The notes under the pieces were generated by a model. It did no database searches, was not told where the DNA came from, and was given only the letters and a program-made list of their open reading frames with translations. A program made the position numbers and the translations under genes. From NCBI GenBank assembly GCA_015057325.1, contig SVEQ01000009.1, positions 1 to 64,000 of the forward strand: a stretch of 64,000 bases of DNA, given 5' to 3'. The DNA comes from Lachnospiraceae bacterium. Its GTDB lineage: Bacteria > Bacillota > Clostridia > Lachnospirales > Lachnospiraceae. The first letter of the stretch is position 1; each line of letters begins with the position of its first letter. Below are positions 55,395 to 64,000 of this stretch, in pieces.

Positions 55395-55433
55395 AAAAAA
55401 TGGTATAATTCACGATAAATTATACCATTTTTT
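55395..55433. terminator. Terminator after the AGE-family gene
   Basis: A 16-bp perfect inverted repeat (55395-55410 and 55418-55433) with a 7-nt loop and T/A runs in the outer stem, so it can act in both directions. It follows the stop of the epimerase gene by 19 bp. Confidence 0.8.
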
Positions 55434-55447
55434 TCATTTTGCGTCAA
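55419..55447 (-). promoter_or_regulatory. Promoter of the hybrid kinase-lipoprotein operon, inside the terminator stem
   Basis: Minus strand: -35 TTGACG (55442-55447), a 17-bp spacer and perfect -10 TATAAT (55419-55424). The -10 lies within one arm of the terminator hairpin, and the -35 lies 5 bp from the stop of the upstream gene. Confidence 0.65.
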
Positions 55448-55451
55448 ACCG

Positions 55452-56681
55452 TTACTGTTCGTCATATACTGCCTTTGCAACAGAAATTGCAACATTAAAA
55501 TTGTAAGGGATAAGCGTCGATTGAACCGCATGATACAGGTCGGATTTACCCGGCCAGACCGTAGTTAATAACTTATTGTGAGCATCCAACTGATGATACC
55601 ACGAACCATTTACCTTGTCATGTACAACCTCATCCAGATACTTCATAAAATCTGCGTAATCAGATGCAAATCTTTCATCTTTTGTTACGTGATATAAAAC
55701 TGCAGATGTATTGATTGCTTCAGCAAGCGTCCAGTGCATTCTGTCATGCACCACGGGCTTTCCTTCCCAATCCGTCGTATACACAATTCCACGCTCACCA
55801 TCACAATTCCATGCATCATCTATAGCACGTCTGTATAAATGACAAGCCGCATCGATATACGTTTTCTGATCAATTGCTTGATTTTTACCTGTTGCAAGTG
55901 TCCACTGTGTAATAAGTCTTGCCCACTCTATTCCGTGTCCGGGAGTTGCCCCATACGGCTTAAATGGATCATCCGGCGTCTCCTTTGCACACTCTAAGTC
56001 AGGCGTCCAATCGCTCTTATAATGTTCAGGGATGCGCCAGTTATTATCCCTTGCCCAACCGATAACATAATCTATTATTCTTCCCGCACGCTTAAGATAT
56101 TTCTCATCATCAATGCAATCATATACTGCAAGAAATGCTTCAACGGTATGCATGTTCGCGTTAAGACCTCTGTAGTCAGAAATCTTGGTGAAATCCTCAT
56201 TCCACGTATCAACCGCAAGTCCCTGTTGTTCATCCCAGAAATGTTGGTCATAGACTGCAAGTGCGTCCTTTAACAAGTCATCAGCCTTACTGCAACCTGC
56301 AAGTTTTGCTGACGTCGCAGCAAGTATTACAAATGCATGTGCGTAACACTGCTTGTCGCCTATGATTTCTCCTGTTGATGTACGTGCCGCATACCAGCCA
56401 CCATTTTTATCATCATGAAGTTCCCCGCAGATTCCCGTTATTGCTGCGTCAACAAGTTTGTCAGCATCAGGAAATCCCAAAAACTTCGCAATACTGTAGA
56501 CATGTGCCATACGACAGGTTATCCACGTTTCGCGTTCTCTTTCAACTATCGGTGTACCGTCATCCGAAAGGTAATATGAGCCACCCTCTTTTGACGGAAA
56601 GTTTTTTCCAAACTCAAATAATTCATCCCGAAGTTCTTTTAACCATTTTTTATTTTCTCCTGTGTCAATATTGTATTTCAT
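55452..56681 (-). CDS. AGE-family sugar epimerase/aldose-ketose isomerase
   Basis: A 409-aa (alpha/alpha)6-barrel protein of the N-acylglucosamine 2-epimerase superfamily. Segments TWITCRMAHVYSIA, DKQCYAHAFVILAA, LNANMHTVEAFLAVYD and GATPGHGIEWARL place the conserved Arg, His and Glu residues of the active site. The pattern is closest to YihS/mannose isomerase-type members rather than cellobiose 2-epimerases, by memory only. ATG 56681 has GGAGG 8 nt upstream; GTG 56696 overlaps the previous stop. It is the last gene of the kinase-transglutaminase run. Confidence 0.85.
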   Translation of the reverse strand: MKYNIDTGENKKWLKELRDELFEFGKNFPSKEGGSYYLSDDGTPIVERERETWITCRMAHVYSIAKFLGFPDADKLVDAAITGICGELHDDKNGGWYAARTSTGEIIGDKQCYAHAFVILAATSAKLAGCSKADDLLKDALAVYDQHFWDEQQGLAVDTWNEDFTKISDYRGLNANMHTVEAFLAVYDCIDDEKYLKRAGRIIDYVIGWARDNNWRIPEHYKSDWTPDLECAKETPDDPFKPYGATPGHGIEWARLITQWTLATGKNQAIDQKTYIDAACHLYRRAIDDAWNCDGERGIVYTTDWEGKPVVHDRMHWTLAEAINTSAVLYHVTKDERFASDYADFMKYLDEVVHDKVNGSWYHQLDAHNKLLTTVWPGKSDLYHAVQSTLIPYNFNVAISVAKAVYDEQ

Positions 56682-56695
56682 TTGATTGTCCTCCA

Positions 56696-59221
56696 CTATA
56701 TTTTCTTGATTTTGACATTTTTAGAAAGACCTTTCTTTCTGAACAATTTGGTATACTTCTTAAGCATTTTCTTAGGTACTTTAACAACAGTTTTGTTGCT
56801 TATTCCCTTAAAGGCGTTCTTCTTAACAGACTTTGAGGTAAGTTTTGTTGTGCGGATTATAACTACTTTTAATTTGGGACACTTTGAAAAAACGTTATTG
56901 CCAATTCCTTCAGCACTGTTTGGTATATCAACTGATGTAAGTTTTTTTGCACCCTTAAATGCATTATCGGAAATGTAGGTTACTTTGTATTCAACACCAT
57001 TAACCGTAATTGTTTTAGGAACTACTGCTTTTTTTATCTTAGATTTTGATGTACAACTATATGAAGTTGTGAGTGTTTTACTTGGTGTAATTTCTGTTGC
57101 TTTTTCCGTAGTTACTATAACTTCTGATGTTGTCTGCTCTTCTGTCTTTAATTTCCCGTCAACAGTTTTAATTGCAAAACTCTTCGTAGTTTCACCTATA
57201 AGTTCATAATTGCTATTGGATAGTCCTGTAACAACAGCATTGTGAAGTCCTACATTTATCTGTGCCCCTTCAACAATCGCATCGCATGTGTCTCCATCCA
57301 AAACTCCAACAACAGTTGCCGTAGGGCAGTGCAGTTGACCGTCATATGTGAACTCATCATCACTCCAGCTAACTGTGACAGGCTTTGCACTTATCTCTGT
57401 TGCAGTTGTAATTACTAACTCATCAAGAGAATATTTCCATGCATCTTTTCCTGATAAAACATATCCGGACAATCTTATTTGTTTGTTCTTTCCTGCATTC
57501 CTGCTTACAAACTCAGCGTTGACATTCGATTTATCAAATGTTACTTCATCATTAGTGTAGTTGCCGTACAACGTGCCGGCATATGAAACAACCGCCTTCG
57601 TCGTACCATCATATACTTTGTCATCTACTTTTGTTCCCACAACACTCAATTGTTTCCGGGTTATAGAAAATACAACATTATCAATTGTTCCTTTAAAATT
57701 ACCTACACCTGTAATAATTACCTTAGCCGTATTTTCTCCAATGTCGATATTATTGGCATACGATAAAGTATAATTCTTATCCTTTACAAGTTTAACTCCG
57801 TGTAGAATAACGCTTTCAGGATCAGGGGTATTTCCAAAAGGCGAATACTCGCATGCATCATGCGGCATGGTTACAACGGCATCTGTAATATCAATCAATG
57901 TGTTTGTATCCAAATTAACTATGTAATATGTTTTAGACAGATATTTTTCTGTGTAGTATGTACCATTGGTATCACCTAATGTTTCTGCTACTTTTTCGGC
58001 TATTTCCGTGCTACTTGTCATATATGTTATTTTTGTTCCAAAACGATGCGATTTGATATTAATAAACTTTACGAAATCACTGCAGTCCAAGGTATCACAG
58101 TAAAAACCTCCTCTGCAATAATACGTTCCATCAAATGAATTATTTATACTATTCGGAAGTTTGTAAAGCCATTCATAACCCGTACCTGAAGAATTGTATG
58201 CATAATGACTTTTTTCGAAATCACTTTTGGGCATTCCAAAATAATAATAGTAATAGCCATCTTCCGCACAATCATCCCATGTGAGATCCACATACATATA
58301 TGTTTCACCGTCATCATCCGACACAGCATTCCAAGCATGTCCACCACCGCCTCCGGTACCGGAAGAATTAGCCGTACCTACTATGTAATAATTAGGAATA
58401 CCCATATAATTCATTAGCAAAGAAAATACATCTGCGTATCCTTCACAAACAACCTGATGGTAGTTTTCATCAAAGACGCCCTGTACACTGTGAGCCCATT
58501 TTGCCGTTTCCGGAATACTTGTGCCACTCACGTAAGCATAATCCACATTCTGAACAATCTTGTCATGAATTATCGCTATTTTATCCAATGTATTCTCACC
58601 CTCAGAAGCAAGAGCAACATATTCATTAACGCCTTTTATTATCTTGTTATTTATCGTTTTTCTTGTTTCGGCACTTGCATACTCGGCATCCGTACAAAGA
58701 AATATACTATTGGAAGAATACCAATACGAATTACTAATCCAATAATAAGCAGGATGATCGTAATCATATGCCAAATACACTTGGAATGCAGCGTTAAAAT
58801 CAAGTTTTAATAGAGCATACTTCAATTCAGCGACGACGTATACTTGTTCTCCATGTAAATTCGTAGCTTCTAAGTCACCTGTTGCATACATAAATCGGTC
58901 AGCCGCTTGATCAAATTGCAAATAATATTGCTTTTGTTTTGGGGTTAACGAATCATATCCCCTAGTGCCAACACCTTTGGAAAATAGAGAATTGGGATCC
59001 GAATTAAACAATCTTGTTTGTTTGGTTATTTCCGGTGTTTGAACATTCTCCTCAATCTCATGAGCTACAGGTGGTTGCCATCCACCAACAGGCAGATTGT
59101 TATCCGGTATCAATCGTTGGAAACCGTCAATTTGATTGGCATGAACTGTAGTACTGCAAATAAGCACCAATACCAATGTGCATAGCACTTTTTTTATCTC
59201 ATTTACCCATATGTTTTTCAC
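56696..59221 (-). CDS. Secreted transglutaminase-like protein with MBG/YDG repeats, LRR and basic C-terminus
   Basis: 841 aa. Signal peptide about 1-28 (ending VHAN). A transglutaminase/protease-like core spans about 205-330 with a complete triad: Cys in VVCEGYADVF, His in GGGGHAWN and Asp in VDLTWDD. MBG/YDG-type modules follow (about 440-690; KVYDGTTKAVV, FTYDGQLHCPTATV), then an LRR_5 segment and a lysine-rich tail ending VKIKKI. The start is taken as GTG 59221 (GGAGG 6 nt upstream); the ATG two codons before is too close to that site. It may crosslink or cleave surface proteins. Confidence 0.86.
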   Translation of the reverse strand: MKNIWVNEIKKVLCTLVLVLICSTTVHANQIDGFQRLIPDNNLPVGGWQPPVAHEIEENVQTPEITKQTRLFNSDPNSLFSKGVGTRGYDSLTPKQKQYYLQFDQAADRFMYATGDLEATNLHGEQVYVVAELKYALLKLDFNAAFQVYLAYDYDHPAYYWISNSYWYSSNSIFLCTDAEYASAETRKTINNKIIKGVNEYVALASEGENTLDKIAIIHDKIVQNVDYAYVSGTSIPETAKWAHSVQGVFDENYHQVVCEGYADVFSLLMNYMGIPNYYIVGTANSSGTGGGGGHAWNAVSDDDGETYMYVDLTWDDCAEDGYYYYYFGMPKSDFEKSHYAYNSSGTGYEWLYKLPNSINNSFDGTYYCRGGFYCDTLDCSDFVKFINIKSHRFGTKITYMTSSTEIAEKVAETLGDTNGTYYTEKYLSKTYYIVNLDTNTLIDITDAVVTMPHDACEYSPFGNTPDPESVILHGVKLVKDKNYTLSYANNIDIGENTAKVIITGVGNFKGTIDNVVFSITRKQLSVVGTKVDDKVYDGTTKAVVSYAGTLYGNYTNDEVTFDKSNVNAEFVSRNAGKNKQIRLSGYVLSGKDAWKYSLDELVITTATEISAKPVTVSWSDDEFTYDGQLHCPTATVVGVLDGDTCDAIVEGAQINVGLHNAVVTGLSNSNYELIGETTKSFAIKTVDGKLKTEEQTTSEVIVTTEKATEITPSKTLTTSYSCTSKSKIKKAVVPKTITVNGVEYKVTYISDNAFKGAKKLTSVDIPNSAEGIGNNVFSKCPKLKVVIIRTTKLTSKSVKKNAFKGISNKTVVKVPKKMLKKYTKLFRKKGLSKNVKIKKI

Positions 59222-59263
59222 GGCCATCCTCCCGGTTGAAATTTATATTGTAGTTTTTCTTTA

Positions 59264-62179
59264 CTAGATCTTTTTAATTTTTACTTTTTTAGAAAGACCT
59301 TTCTTTCTAAATAATTTCTTATAGTTCTTTAACATTTTCTTTGGAACTTTAATCACTGTATTGCTGCTAATTCCCTTAAACGCATTCTTCTTTAAGTTCT
59401 TTGAATTAAGTTTTGTTGATCTGATAGTTATAACCTTTAATTTCTTACAGTTTGCAAAAGCATTGTTGCCGATTGAAATAACATTGCTTGAAACCTGTAT
59501 AGACTTAATTTTTTTAGAACCTTTAAATGCATTATCCGCAATGGAAGTTACTTTGTATTCAACCCCATCAACCGATACGGTTTCGGGTACCGTCACTGTT
59601 TTTGCTGTTGCTTTTACAGTACTGCTATATGAAACCGAAGGTGTTTCAGTCTGTGTAGATGTAACAACATATGCTGCTGTAGCATCGTCATCATCAAGAG
59701 TTGTTCCCTCTTCCTTTGCTGTACCTGTCGTCGAACTATCAGTAGTCGTTGCTGCTTCCGTTGGCTTTTCGGTACTTGTTGGCACTTCCGCTTTTTTCTC
59801 GGTTGTCGCCGTCGTTTTTTCAGTACTTGTTGTTGCTTCCGTCGGTTTCTCGGTGCTTGTCGTTGCTTCTGTCGGCTTATTGATACCTGTCACATTAACG
59901 CTTGTTGTTAATGTAGGACAATTATTGTCATTGGCGTATTCTTTATAGCTTATGGTCACCTTATTTGTGCCCACTTTTGTTATAGTTGCGTTATTCAATG
60001 TAAACTTCGTAGTTGTTTCATCCGGTGAGTTCGGATAGTGAACTGTCACCGTCACCTCATCTTTTGTAACCGAATTTCCTATTATCTTATCTGTTCCTGT
60101 ATAAACTGCTGATATACTTGATGCATATTCCTTGCCGCTTTCTGTTACTTCTTCAGATTTTACTTTTGCTGTTTTCGTGACCTGGTATGCTGTTACAGCA
60201 AACTCTTTATATACAGGGAATGCACTTGTATATTCCTTCCATTCTCCATCATTGATTCTATAATAGATTTTATCTAACGTATCATCAGTCACTGTTCCTG
60301 CTGTCAAGGTTACCTTATAATCACTTGAAACTGTGATTTGCGGTGGCAACGTTGTTACTACAGGTTGTGGCTGTGAACCATTATTTTTTATCGTAAATCT
60401 CTTTGTAGTTGCAGAAGAAAGAATATAATTACTATTGGTAAGACCACTTACAGTAGCTATATAAGTTCCTACATCTTTTGCCGCTCCCGTCACGACAGCA
60501 TTACACGTATCACCGCTTATTACGCCTTCAACTGTTGCAGTAGGGCAGTGCGAGTTACCATCAAATTCAAATTCATCAGTTCCCCAACTTATAGTGACCG
60601 ATTTTTGTTCTATGCTAAATAAAACATCATCTCTCGTTCCTTCATAATTACCCATTCCGGTAACAATTACTTTTGCGGTGTTTTCTCCGGCATTTATATT
60701 ATCCTGATATGATAACGAATAATTAACATCTCTTAAAAGCTTGACATTATAAAGAGTAACGCTTTTCGGTATCGGTTTGTTTTCCTTTGATGAGTAGATA
60801 TACGAACCAGTCGGCATCGTCACTACCGCATCTGAAATATCAATAGGGGTAGTTATTTTAAAATGCGGTATATAATATGTTTTAGTTAAATACGTAATTG
60901 TATAGTAGGAATACGAGTCAAATCCCAATTTCAACGTTACTTCGCCCACTTTATCCATACTACTTGTCAAAAAAGTCAAAAACGGCCCTGTTCGATGCGA
61001 TTTCACATTAACATACTTTGCAAAATTCTCATAGTCAGTAGAAGCGCAGTAAAAGCCACCTTTGTAATAATAAGTACCTTCTAATGTATTACTTATATTA
61101 TCAGGCAAATCGTAAAGCCATTCAAATCCTGTTCCGGATGAAGTGTATGCAGTATGGCTACCTTCAAAATCAGTTTTTGGCATTCCAAAGTACTTATAAT
61201 AATATCCGTTTTCCTTATTGTCATCCCATGTGAGATCCATATACATATAAGTTGCACCACCATCATCTGAGACGGCATTCCATGCATGATTGCCTCCTCC
61301 GCCTGCACCACTGGAATTAGCCGTACCCACTATGTAATAGTTAGGAATACTCATATAATTCATCATCAACGAAAATGTATCCGCATATCCTTCACACACA
61401 ACCTGATGATGGGTTTCATCAAAAACACCGTGAACACTATGCGCCCATCGAGCTGTCTCAGGTGTATTTGATCCGGATTCATAAGCATAATCAACATCCT
61501 GAACTATTCTGTCATGAATAATCGCAATCTTATCAAGTGTGTCAGAACCCTGTTCTGCTAGTGCAGCATATTCCTTAACGCCATTTATTATTTTATTGTT
61601 AATAGTAGTTCTTGTATTGGCACTTGTATATTCGGCCTCTGTACAAAGATATATACTAACTGATGAACTCCAAACTGTATTGCTTATCCAATAATACGCC
61701 GGATGGTCATAATCATATGCAAAAAACACTTTATACGCATCCTCAAGTTCAAGCCCCAAGCCTATATAGTTAAATTGACCGACAACATACGCAGTCTTCC
61801 CGCTACCCATGTTAGTGGAGTTCAAATCTTCTGAAGACTGCATAAAATCAGCAGCAGCTTCATCAAATTGTGCATATAACTCTTTTTGTTTATCTGTAAG
61901 CGCTTCATATCCCACAGTGCCGGCACCTTTGACAAATACAGAATCCTTATCTGAATTAATCCTTCTCGTATGCTTTGTAATTTGAGGCACTTCAACTTCA
62001 ACGTCAACATCAACCTCACGCAACTCGTGAGGCTGCCATCCTCCCACAGGCAAATCGTCGTCCGATAATGGCTTAGCAGAAATCCCATTAGAATTAGCAT
62101 GTACTGTTGTACCGCACAGTAACAATAATAGCGTTGTACATAATACTATTTTCACTTTATTAATCCACTTTTTTTTCAT
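59264..62179 (-). CDS. Secreted transglutaminase-like protein, paralog of the next gene
   Basis: 971 aa, closely paralogous to the 841-aa protein downstream in the run. Signal peptide about 1-29. Shared DDLPVGGWQP near residue 42. The transglutaminase core has Cys262, His298 and Asp315. MBG-like module about 540-595, a chitobiase-type repeat region (about 620-690), then a Thr/Glu-rich low-complexity linker made of KPTEATTSTE-like repeats (about 770-830), an LRR_5 segment (GSKKIKSIQVSSNV) and a lysine-rich tail ending VKIKKI. GGAGG lies 6 nt before the ATG. It starts 37 bp after the hybrid kinase stop. Confidence 0.87.
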   Translation of the reverse strand: MKKKWINKVKIVLCTTLLLLLCGTTVHANSNGISAKPLSDDDLPVGGWQPHELREVDVDVEVEVPQITKHTRRINSDKDSVFVKGAGTVGYEALTDKQKELYAQFDEAAADFMQSSEDLNSTNMGSGKTAYVVGQFNYIGLGLELEDAYKVFFAYDYDHPAYYWISNTVWSSSVSIYLCTEAEYTSANTRTTINNKIINGVKEYAALAEQGSDTLDKIAIIHDRIVQDVDYAYESGSNTPETARWAHSVHGVFDETHHQVVCEGYADTFSLMMNYMSIPNYYIVGTANSSGAGGGGNHAWNAVSDDGGATYMYMDLTWDDNKENGYYYKYFGMPKTDFEGSHTAYTSSGTGFEWLYDLPDNISNTLEGTYYYKGGFYCASTDYENFAKYVNVKSHRTGPFLTFLTSSMDKVGEVTLKLGFDSYSYYTITYLTKTYYIPHFKITTPIDISDAVVTMPTGSYIYSSKENKPIPKSVTLYNVKLLRDVNYSLSYQDNINAGENTAKVIVTGMGNYEGTRDDVLFSIEQKSVTISWGTDEFEFDGNSHCPTATVEGVISGDTCNAVVTGAAKDVGTYIATVSGLTNSNYILSSATTKRFTIKNNGSQPQPVVTTLPPQITVSSDYKVTLTAGTVTDDTLDKIYYRINDGEWKEYTSAFPVYKEFAVTAYQVTKTAKVKSEEVTESGKEYASSISAVYTGTDKIIGNSVTKDEVTVTVHYPNSPDETTTKFTLNNATITKVGTNKVTISYKEYANDNNCPTLTTSVNVTGINKPTEATTSTEKPTEATTSTEKTTATTEKKAEVPTSTEKPTEAATTTDSSTTGTAKEEGTTLDDDDATAAYVVTSTQTETPSVSYSSTVKATAKTVTVPETVSVDGVEYKVTSIADNAFKGSKKIKSIQVSSNVISIGNNAFANCKKLKVITIRSTKLNSKNLKKNAFKGISSNTVIKVPKKMLKNYKKLFRKKGLSKKVKIKKI

Positions 62180-62216
62180 AGCCGACCTCCTTGCGCTACA
62201 ACGCCAACATCAATGT

Positions 62217-64000
62217 CTATTCCTCACCCATAAGCTTTTCAATTATCGCTTCACAAGTGCCCACATCCAAATCGTCTATAGACTTAAAGAGTGTAAATAA
62301 ATGGTCATCAATTTCAGCAGGCCAGTCATACTTCTTAAGTTCACTTTGAACTTCTTCCATGCCATCCATATCAAGATTATCACAGGCCTCACTAAGTTTA
62401 TTAAGCAGTTCCTTCATTACCTCCTCCGGAAGTACAGGCAATTCCTTTTTCTCCTGCTTTTCCTCTTCAAAAATAGGTGCCATACTGCTAAGCAATCCTT
62501 TGAAAGATGCAAGTGCACTCTCCGTGTTTTCCTTAATGAATGCCATGTCATCATTTTTGCCGGCTCTCTCTAAAGCCTCTGCCATATCACCGAGTCTGAG
62601 TGCTCCAATCTGTCTTGAACTGCTCTTTAGCGCATGAACCTTAATCGTATAATCCTTAATGTCTCCATCCTGATACGCCTTTAATATCTCATCATGTTTA
62701 GTCTGTCCGCTTCTGTAATACTCACCTACTATCTTTCTGAACAACTCAGTAGATCCAAGAGAAGCAATAGCACTCTTTGTATCTAGCATATCAAACTCAT
62801 CAAGAGTATCAACTTCTTCCTCCTGCATTTCCTCAGTTGGAACACCCTTTTCAATCTTATCCTCAGGCAACCATTTTTTAATTGCCGAAGATAATTCCTT
62901 AATATCTATAGGCTTGGCAACAAAATCATTCATGCCAACCTCAAAGAACATATTTCGTGCTTCCTCAACGGCATTAGCCGACAAAGCAATAATCACCAAC
63001 TCATCAGCGCCCTTAAGCGTTCCTCTAATAATCTTGGTTGTATCTATTCCATCCATGTCCGGCATCATGTGATCCATAAGCACGATGTCGTAATCTTCTT
63101 TTTCTATCTTCTCAATAGCCTCTCTACCGCTTAAAGCAGAATCTATTTGCATTCTCATAGGTGACAGAAGCCCCTCTGCTATCGTGATGTTAATCTCGTT
63201 ATCATCGACTATCAAAATCTTGGCCTTCGGAGCTGTAAAGCTGATGCTATATGCCTCCTCCGACTCAAACGACTGCGTATCGTCAGTTTCATCATTTAAC
63301 AATTTGACCATCTTGTGGGTAGTAATCGGGCATCTTAATGTGTACAGATTATCCATATCTGACTTAAATGTTGAATTGAAATCTATTGTCATAATACCCG
63401 TTACATCACGATGGTTCTCCAAAAATTCGCGAATCTCATCATTGTAATCTCGGTGTGCAAAGACAAGGAAATCTCTGTGTCCCATATAGTGTTTGTAATT
63501 CTTGATGTCTTCTATAAAGCCCTTCTCGATTCCAAGTTTTTCCATCTCCTCGGTAAATGCCTGCGCTCTGGAAGGATCCTTATCCAATATGACGGCACAT
63601 TTGCGCGAAGCACCGTGTACATGCAAATCTGAAGCATCTTCCAAAACTTTTTGAGGAATTGAGAACCAGAAATCAGAGCCTTCTCCATATACAGAGTTAA
63701 CTCCGATAGTTCCGCCCATACACTCCACAAGTTTCTGCGAAATGGCAAGACCAAGACCCGTACCTTCTACTGAACGGTTTCTTCTCGAATCCACCTGCTG
63801 GAAGCTGACAAACAACTTCTCCAAATCCTCTTCCCTAATACCAATTCCGGTATCCTTAACGTGGTATGTCAAAACAACGGTCTTCTCTTCTGTTCCATCT
63901 TCCGCAATTTCCACTTTGTTTTCGCAATTTACTATCACACCAACTCTTCCGCTTGGAGTGAACTTGATAGCGTTATTCGTAAGATTAATAAGAATCTGTC
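62217..64000 (-). CDS. Hybrid histidine kinase, C-terminal part (cut by window edge)
   Basis: The open frame runs off the right edge; about 594 codons are inside. It begins within HATPase (ILINLTNNAIKF N-box, then DTGIGI and GTGLGLA). A degenerate receiver-like segment follows, then a true receiver (LIVDDNEINI; phospho-Asp in IVLMDHMMPDMDG; Lys in VAKPIDI) and an Hpt domain (VHALKSSSRQIGALRLGD). It is clearly paralogous to the kinase at 52.2-55.4 kb in domain order and sequence. The transglutaminase-like genes follow at once, which suggests shared control. Confidence 0.93.
   Translation of the reverse strand, partial: QILINLTNNAIKFTPSGRVGVIVNCENKVEIAEDGTEEKTVVLTYHVKDTGIGIREEDLEKLFVSFQQVDSRRNRSVEGTGLGLAISQKLVECMGGTIGVNSVYGEGSDFWFSIPQKVLEDASDLHVHGASRKCAVILDKDPSRAQAFTEEMEKLGIEKGFIEDIKNYKHYMGHRDFLVFAHRDYNDEIREFLENHRDVTGIMTIDFNSTFKSDMDNLYTLRCPITTHKMVKLLNDETDDTQSFESEEAYSISFTAPKAKILIVDDNEINITIAEGLLSPMRMQIDSALSGREAIEKIEKEDYDIVLMDHMMPDMDGIDTTKIIRGTLKGADELVIIALSANAVEEARNMFFEVGMNDFVAKPIDIKELSSAIKKWLPEDKIEKGVPTEEMQEEEVDTLDEFDMLDTKSAIASLGSTELFRKIVGEYYRSGQTKHDEILKAYQDGDIKDYTIKVHALKSSSRQIGALRLGDMAEALERAGKNDDMAFIKENTESALASFKGLLSSMAPIFEEEKQEKKELPVLPEEVMKELLNKLSEACDNLDMDGMEEVQSELKKYDWPAEIDDHLFTLFKSIDDLDVGTCEAIIEKLMGEE

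Noticed and set aside
59680-59880. Thr/Glu codon repeats in the 971-aa gene as a CRISPR or tandem DNA repeat element
   Set aside because: The repetition follows the reading frame (KPTEATTSTE linker) and has no spacer structure; it is a coding low-complexity linker.

Overview
The window reads as chromosome of a low-GC, Gram-positive anaerobe. Family Lachnospiraceae (Clostridia), near Lachnospira/Eubacterium/Butyrivibrio, is my best guess. The reasons are the gene repertoire (large secreted proteins with BspA-type leucine-rich repeats, CPBP proteases fused to ABC permeases, a YjfB-type motility protein, CheW), strong AGGAGG-type ribosome binding sites and AT-rich spacers. This is inference; there is no rRNA here to place it. 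Nearly all genes lie on the minus strand. Only two, at 25.8-27.6 kb, lie on the plus strand.

Region 1 (0.1-8.3 kb): housekeeping. A nine-gene minus-strand run goes tex, a YcxB-like membrane protein, tsaE, tsaB, rimI, rnz, a membrane-anchored unknown, tsaD, ispD. A tRNA-Ser(UGA) with its own promoter follows. tsaE/tsaB/tsaD make the t6A tRNA modification.

Region 2 (8.4-25.7 kb): an accessory surface-protein island. Four secreted multidomain proteins (2129, 814, 1279 and 555 aa) are encoded in tandem. Each promoter carries the same direct repeat, ACCGAATAG-N12-ACCGAATAG, 33-34 bp upstream of a TATAAT-like -10. The third gene is followed in the same operon by a receiver-less LytTR regulator and a four-helix DUF3021 membrane protein, which together are a LytTR Regulatory System (LRS). 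I propose that this LRS controls the four-gene surface regulon and itself. Related terminator hairpins separate the units, and a PD-(D/E)XK nuclease-like gene sits inside the array.

Region 3 (25.7-33.7 kb): signalling. A divergent plus-strand operon encodes a metallo-beta-lactamase-fold protein and a GAF-GGDEF diguanylate cyclase. Facing it is a minus-strand operon: FecR-domain protein, a second adhesin-like protein (paralogous at its C-terminus to the LRS-linked one) and a CHASE2-class III adenylate cyclase. dCMP deaminase lies upstream.

Region 4 (33.9-50.5 kb): mostly core genes. secA, prfB (with the programmed +1 frameshift), cheW, hom and lysC form one run. hpf follows, then an AT-rich 600-bp spacer with four tandem DnaA boxes, an SH3-NlpC/P60 cell-wall hydrolase, yjfB, and a run of acyl-ACP thioesterase, cvfB, ridA, CPBP protease, ABC ATPase, ABC permease-CPBP fusion and an alpha/beta hydrolase.

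Region 5 (50.5-64 kb): two paralogous hybrid histidine kinases, each transcribed ahead of extracellular-protein genes. One precedes a lone ABC-type sugar-binding lipoprotein. The other, cut by the window edge, precedes two secreted transglutaminase-like proteins and an AGE-family sugar epimerase/isomerase. The overall theme from 8 to 33 kb and 50 to 64 kb is sensing and remodelling of the cell surface.
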